A stretch of 14,045 nt of DNA from UBA11704 sp964491805 (lineage in GTDB: Bacteria; Patescibacteriota; Minisyncoccia; Phycocordibacterales; UBA5272). Under the pieces are notes generated by a model. It searched no databases. It was given only the letters and a program-made list of their open reading frames with translations, and had not been told where the DNA came from. The DNA lies in contig CAZBGU010000021.1 of the NCBI GenBank assembly GCA_964491805.1, positions 1 through 14,045 on the forward strand, read 5' to 3'. Shown here piece after piece: positions 13,101 to 14,045 of this stretch (the first letter of the stretch is position 1; the number at the start of each line of letters is the position of its first letter). The translations under genes and the position numbers were made by a program.

Positions 13101-14045
13101 GTTACTGGGTTCGAAACATTTCCCGCCATATCAACAGACTGTACACGGAAGTACCAGTCACCATCTGGCACAGTAAATGATGTTGATGTTGACTGTGTGT
13201 CTACAATACTATCTACAGTTCCCGTTGCTGATGTACTGATACTGTAAGAATAACCAGCAATCATTGTTTCATCATTTGCAGTATCCCACGAAACTGAGAC
13301 AACGTGAGCAGATGAAGACACCGAAGCTGTATGTGTACTACTTGTCACAAGTGTTGGCCCAACAGGTGGAGTGATATCACTAGATGTCGCAACATCTATG
13401 ACAACTGGTCCAAAATGTGCTGTCGTAGTTGCCCCATTCCCTGACGAGTCAACAGATCGTACATGGAAATACCATACCCCTGCAGGGAGAAGTGACCGAG
13501 AAGTTAATGAAGTTGTTTCCGATACTGTGTCTGGTGTTGTTGATGCATTCAGATCCCAGAGATATGAATAACCTGCTAAAGACGTTTCATCGATTGCAAC
13601 GTCCCAAGTAACATCGATTGTCTGCAATGATGAAGTTGTATATGCTGTATGCGTGCTGCTTGTCACAAGTGTTGGCCCAACTGGTGGAACAATATCACCT
13701 AATGAAGCTGTTGAAAGTATATAAGGTCCAAACGTAGCTACGGCTGAAACATTAAGAGAAGTATCGACCGCCAAAACATGGAGATACCACATTCCGTCTG
13801 GCAGAAGTGTTGTCATACTCGTCGTAGCAATTTCGATAACTCCATCTGGTGTTGTGGTGGTTGCCTTATCCCAGACAAATGAATACCCAAGCACAGACAC
13901 ATTGTCCGTTGAAGGCAGCCAAGTTGCAATAACAGTTGAAACTCCTGTTGATGTTGCTGTGGTCGTAGCACTCAAATTAGAAGGCACAGAAGGAGCTACT
14001 GTATCTACCTGAGGAACAGACGTGACGATAACGGTACGAGTAGAT
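10139..14045 (-). CDS. giant multidomain surface protein (FN3/Ig-like, DUF5011, InlB-B-like, pentapeptide, PKD), 5' end beyond the window
   Basis: The frame is open to the right edge, so the true start lies outside; a GTG at 13987 falls inside an FN3 lead-in (DTVAPSVPSNLSA) and is not the start. About 1,301 residues are visible. Domains in order, by window position: four FN3/Ig-like repeats (to 13712, 13696-13391, 13375-13079, 13057-12779) with VWYFHVRSVD signatures; two DUF5011/Cry22-like Ig domains (12775-12545, 12526-12299); two InlB-B-like repeats (12289-12071, 12061-11837) with G-(T/M)-(I/V)-(S/T)-P and VDG; a fifth FN3 (11827-11528); a serine pentapeptide helix (11395-10838); a PKD domain with VSYGDG (10780-10493); a Gly-rich linker (to 10427); KVLGV and a Lys-rich tail; and a final hydrophobic segment WSRFLIWLLH. 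It is probably an adhesin or surface fibre held by its C-terminus. TAG stop at 10139. Confidence 0.85.
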   Translation of the reverse strand, partial: STRTVIVTSVPQVDTVAPSVPSNLSATTTATSTGVSTVIATWLPSTDNVSVLGYSFVWDKATTTTPDGVIEIATTSMTTLLPDGMWYLHVLAVDTSLNVSAVATFGPYILSTASLGDIVPPVGPTLVTSSTHTAYTTSSLQTIDVTWDVAIDETSLAGYSYLWDLNASTTPDTVSETTSLTSRSLLPAGVWYFHVRSVDSSGNGATTTAHFGPVVIDVATSSDITPPVGPTLVTSSTHTASVSSSAHVVSVSWDTANDETMIAGYSYSISTSATGTVDSIVDTQSTSTSFTVPDGDWYFRVQSVDMAGNVSNPVTFGPIIVATVPGGGDAVPPSVPVVSFIKTATTTLVASWTDSTDNVAVAGYSTLFSQSSSSTLDTIIETTSTSTTVTVPDGVWYFHVRSVDTSLNTSSVVTSGPIVVDTVPPVITLIGNSIVSVATGTVFVDQGATAIDAIDGVITANVQATGTVNTTIPGTYGITYTVSDTSSNRAIPVVRTVHVLASPDVLPPVITLNGSSTVVISQGVLFTDPGAIAIDNVDGNISAFVSSAGNVDTSTIGTYVRTYSVSDSSGNNASTTRVVQVVPLVYHSLVASSIGQGTISPQGTTTVLEGAGQIFTIVPNYGYVLSSLIVDGTSTATTTSYSFGSVTADHTITAVFTALPNRATFTIFASSSLNGMVTPNATTTVLQGDSVALAMIPDAGYYVGSIVVDGVSVATGTMYTFSNINASHSIVVTFNAYPPDTIPPTSITGLVSSHNVGVLSRSNTFSAVWASSTDVGTGVAGYSFIVDNATTTSPDSIVDSTSTHLSQTLSSGVWYLHIRAVDNVGNMSTIVHYGPILVTDGNVLLTNTFVNGVHYSSYAPTLASSTMLGITGTSTIVNSNLVSPFTIADSSLTSVTASSSQLTRITSSNSFFYNSSLINCVVTNSTLKNYTGTNCTISDSFLDPVGQTNDVTGSTISVSSRLFASDVLYSNVINSYIATSTVSWSSLVNSTTTMSTVASSTLHDVVISGSVINSVILAPSVLSASISGSNLNGTILLGTSTYITNSTVGNATITDAVISNNVIQSGSVVLPNGSTTLITMPTPVASVINLTPVVHVTSSTNQATVTLVDTSTDANATSSSYLHDSWVYVVSYGDGVQSTSSAAILGKTFTHTYATSGTYKVTVTVFDAYGASAIYSSYVSVSVPSIGGGGGGSSVSGGGYFVGPGYVSHAMQATTTASSTVTTIAKLPGSKVLGVSTSTKISPTKTAAKTSKVMKVTRKQSISKKQQNVNVSKASPVIVKQVNTEKVDSGLWSRFLIWLLH
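10838..11395 (-). repeat. serine-type pentapeptide repeats within the giant protein
   Basis: The translated segment follows a five-residue period S-x-(hydrophobic)-x-x. Examples are NSFFY NSSLI NCVVT NSTLK, then later SDVLY SNVIN SYIAT STVSW SSLVN. Counting from the GTG at 13987, Ser occupies positions 941, 946, 951, 956, 961, 966, 971, 976 and 981, with Val/Ile/Leu/Thr two residues later each time. The same phase runs from about 871 to 1003, then shifts once or twice. This fits a right-handed quadrilateral beta-helix in which Ser/Cys replaces the usual Ala. Confidence 0.7.
13325..13698 (-). repeat. recently duplicated FN3 unit, 318-base period
   Basis: Bases 13326-13380 match 13644-13698 at 48 of 55 positions, offset by 318 bases (106 codons), including a 23-base identical core. 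At the protein level both units begin PPVGPTLVTSSTHTA. This shows duplication of a whole FN3 unit more recent than that of the other repeats. Confidence 0.65.

Noticed and set aside
13985..13987. GTG as the start of the giant protein
   Set aside because: The frame stays open for 19 more codons to the window edge and these complete a typical FN3 lead-in, so the gene runs off the window.
10139..14045. CRISPR-like or tandem DNA array because of many repeated words
   Set aside because: The repetition is explained by Thr/Ser/Val-rich coding repeats and shared FN3 units; no regular short direct repeat with unique spacers is present.

Overview
The window looks like a piece of a small, AT-rich, gene-dense bacterial genome. 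My best guess is a Candidate Phyla Radiation (Patescibacteria, Parcubacteria-like) lineage. The reasons are many short lineage-specific proteins, exported proteins with Thr/Ser-rich linkers, a very long Ser/Thr-rich surface protein, and a strong habit of placing a TATACT-type -10 box only 5 to 13 bases before the start codon with no Shine-Dalgarno sequence (leaderless or nearly leaderless mRNAs). TAA, TAG and one TGA act as stops and no gene needs recoding. The taxonomic guess is inference; there is no marker gene here.

Layout. Bases 1-185 are non-coding with two inverted repeats. Bases 186-698 encode a small SLOG/DprA-like nucleotide-binding protein, flanked on both sides by a CGAGTC-N6-CCCCAGC direct repeat. 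A short 3-helix membrane protein (815-1099, +) converges on a class I methyltransferase (1102-1914, -). That gene is divergent from a two-gene unit (2025-3223, +) encoding a possible nuclease-fold protein and a small basic protein.

Bases 3417-8985 hold mostly exported proteins: a NosD-like right-handed beta-helix protein, a membrane-anchored M15 D,D-carboxypeptidase with a coiled-coil stalk, two tandem M14 carboxypeptidase-like proteins, a small PspC-domain protein on the - strand, and an anchored extracytoplasmic protein of unknown function. Then come a GIY-YIG protein (9013-9276, +), a PAP2-family membrane protein (9351-9998, -) and a giant surface protein (10139 to beyond the right edge, -). 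The giant protein is built of Ig-like/FN3 domains, DUF5011-like domains, InlB-B-like repeats, a serine-type pentapeptide-repeat helix, a PKD domain, a glycine-rich linker and a short hydrophobic tail.

How it fits together. M15 and M14 enzymes both trim peptidoglycan peptides, and PAP2 proteins commonly act on lipid-linked phosphates, so the middle of the window reads as a cell-wall and cell-surface locus. The first M14 copy has lost a zinc-ligand His and the catalytic Glu while its neighbour keeps both, which suggests an enzyme/pseudoenzyme pair. The PspC gene stands apart: higher GC, a -35/-10 promoter, a Shine-Dalgarno sequence and the only TGA stop. I did not find a defence system, CRISPR array, transposon, rRNA or tRNA.
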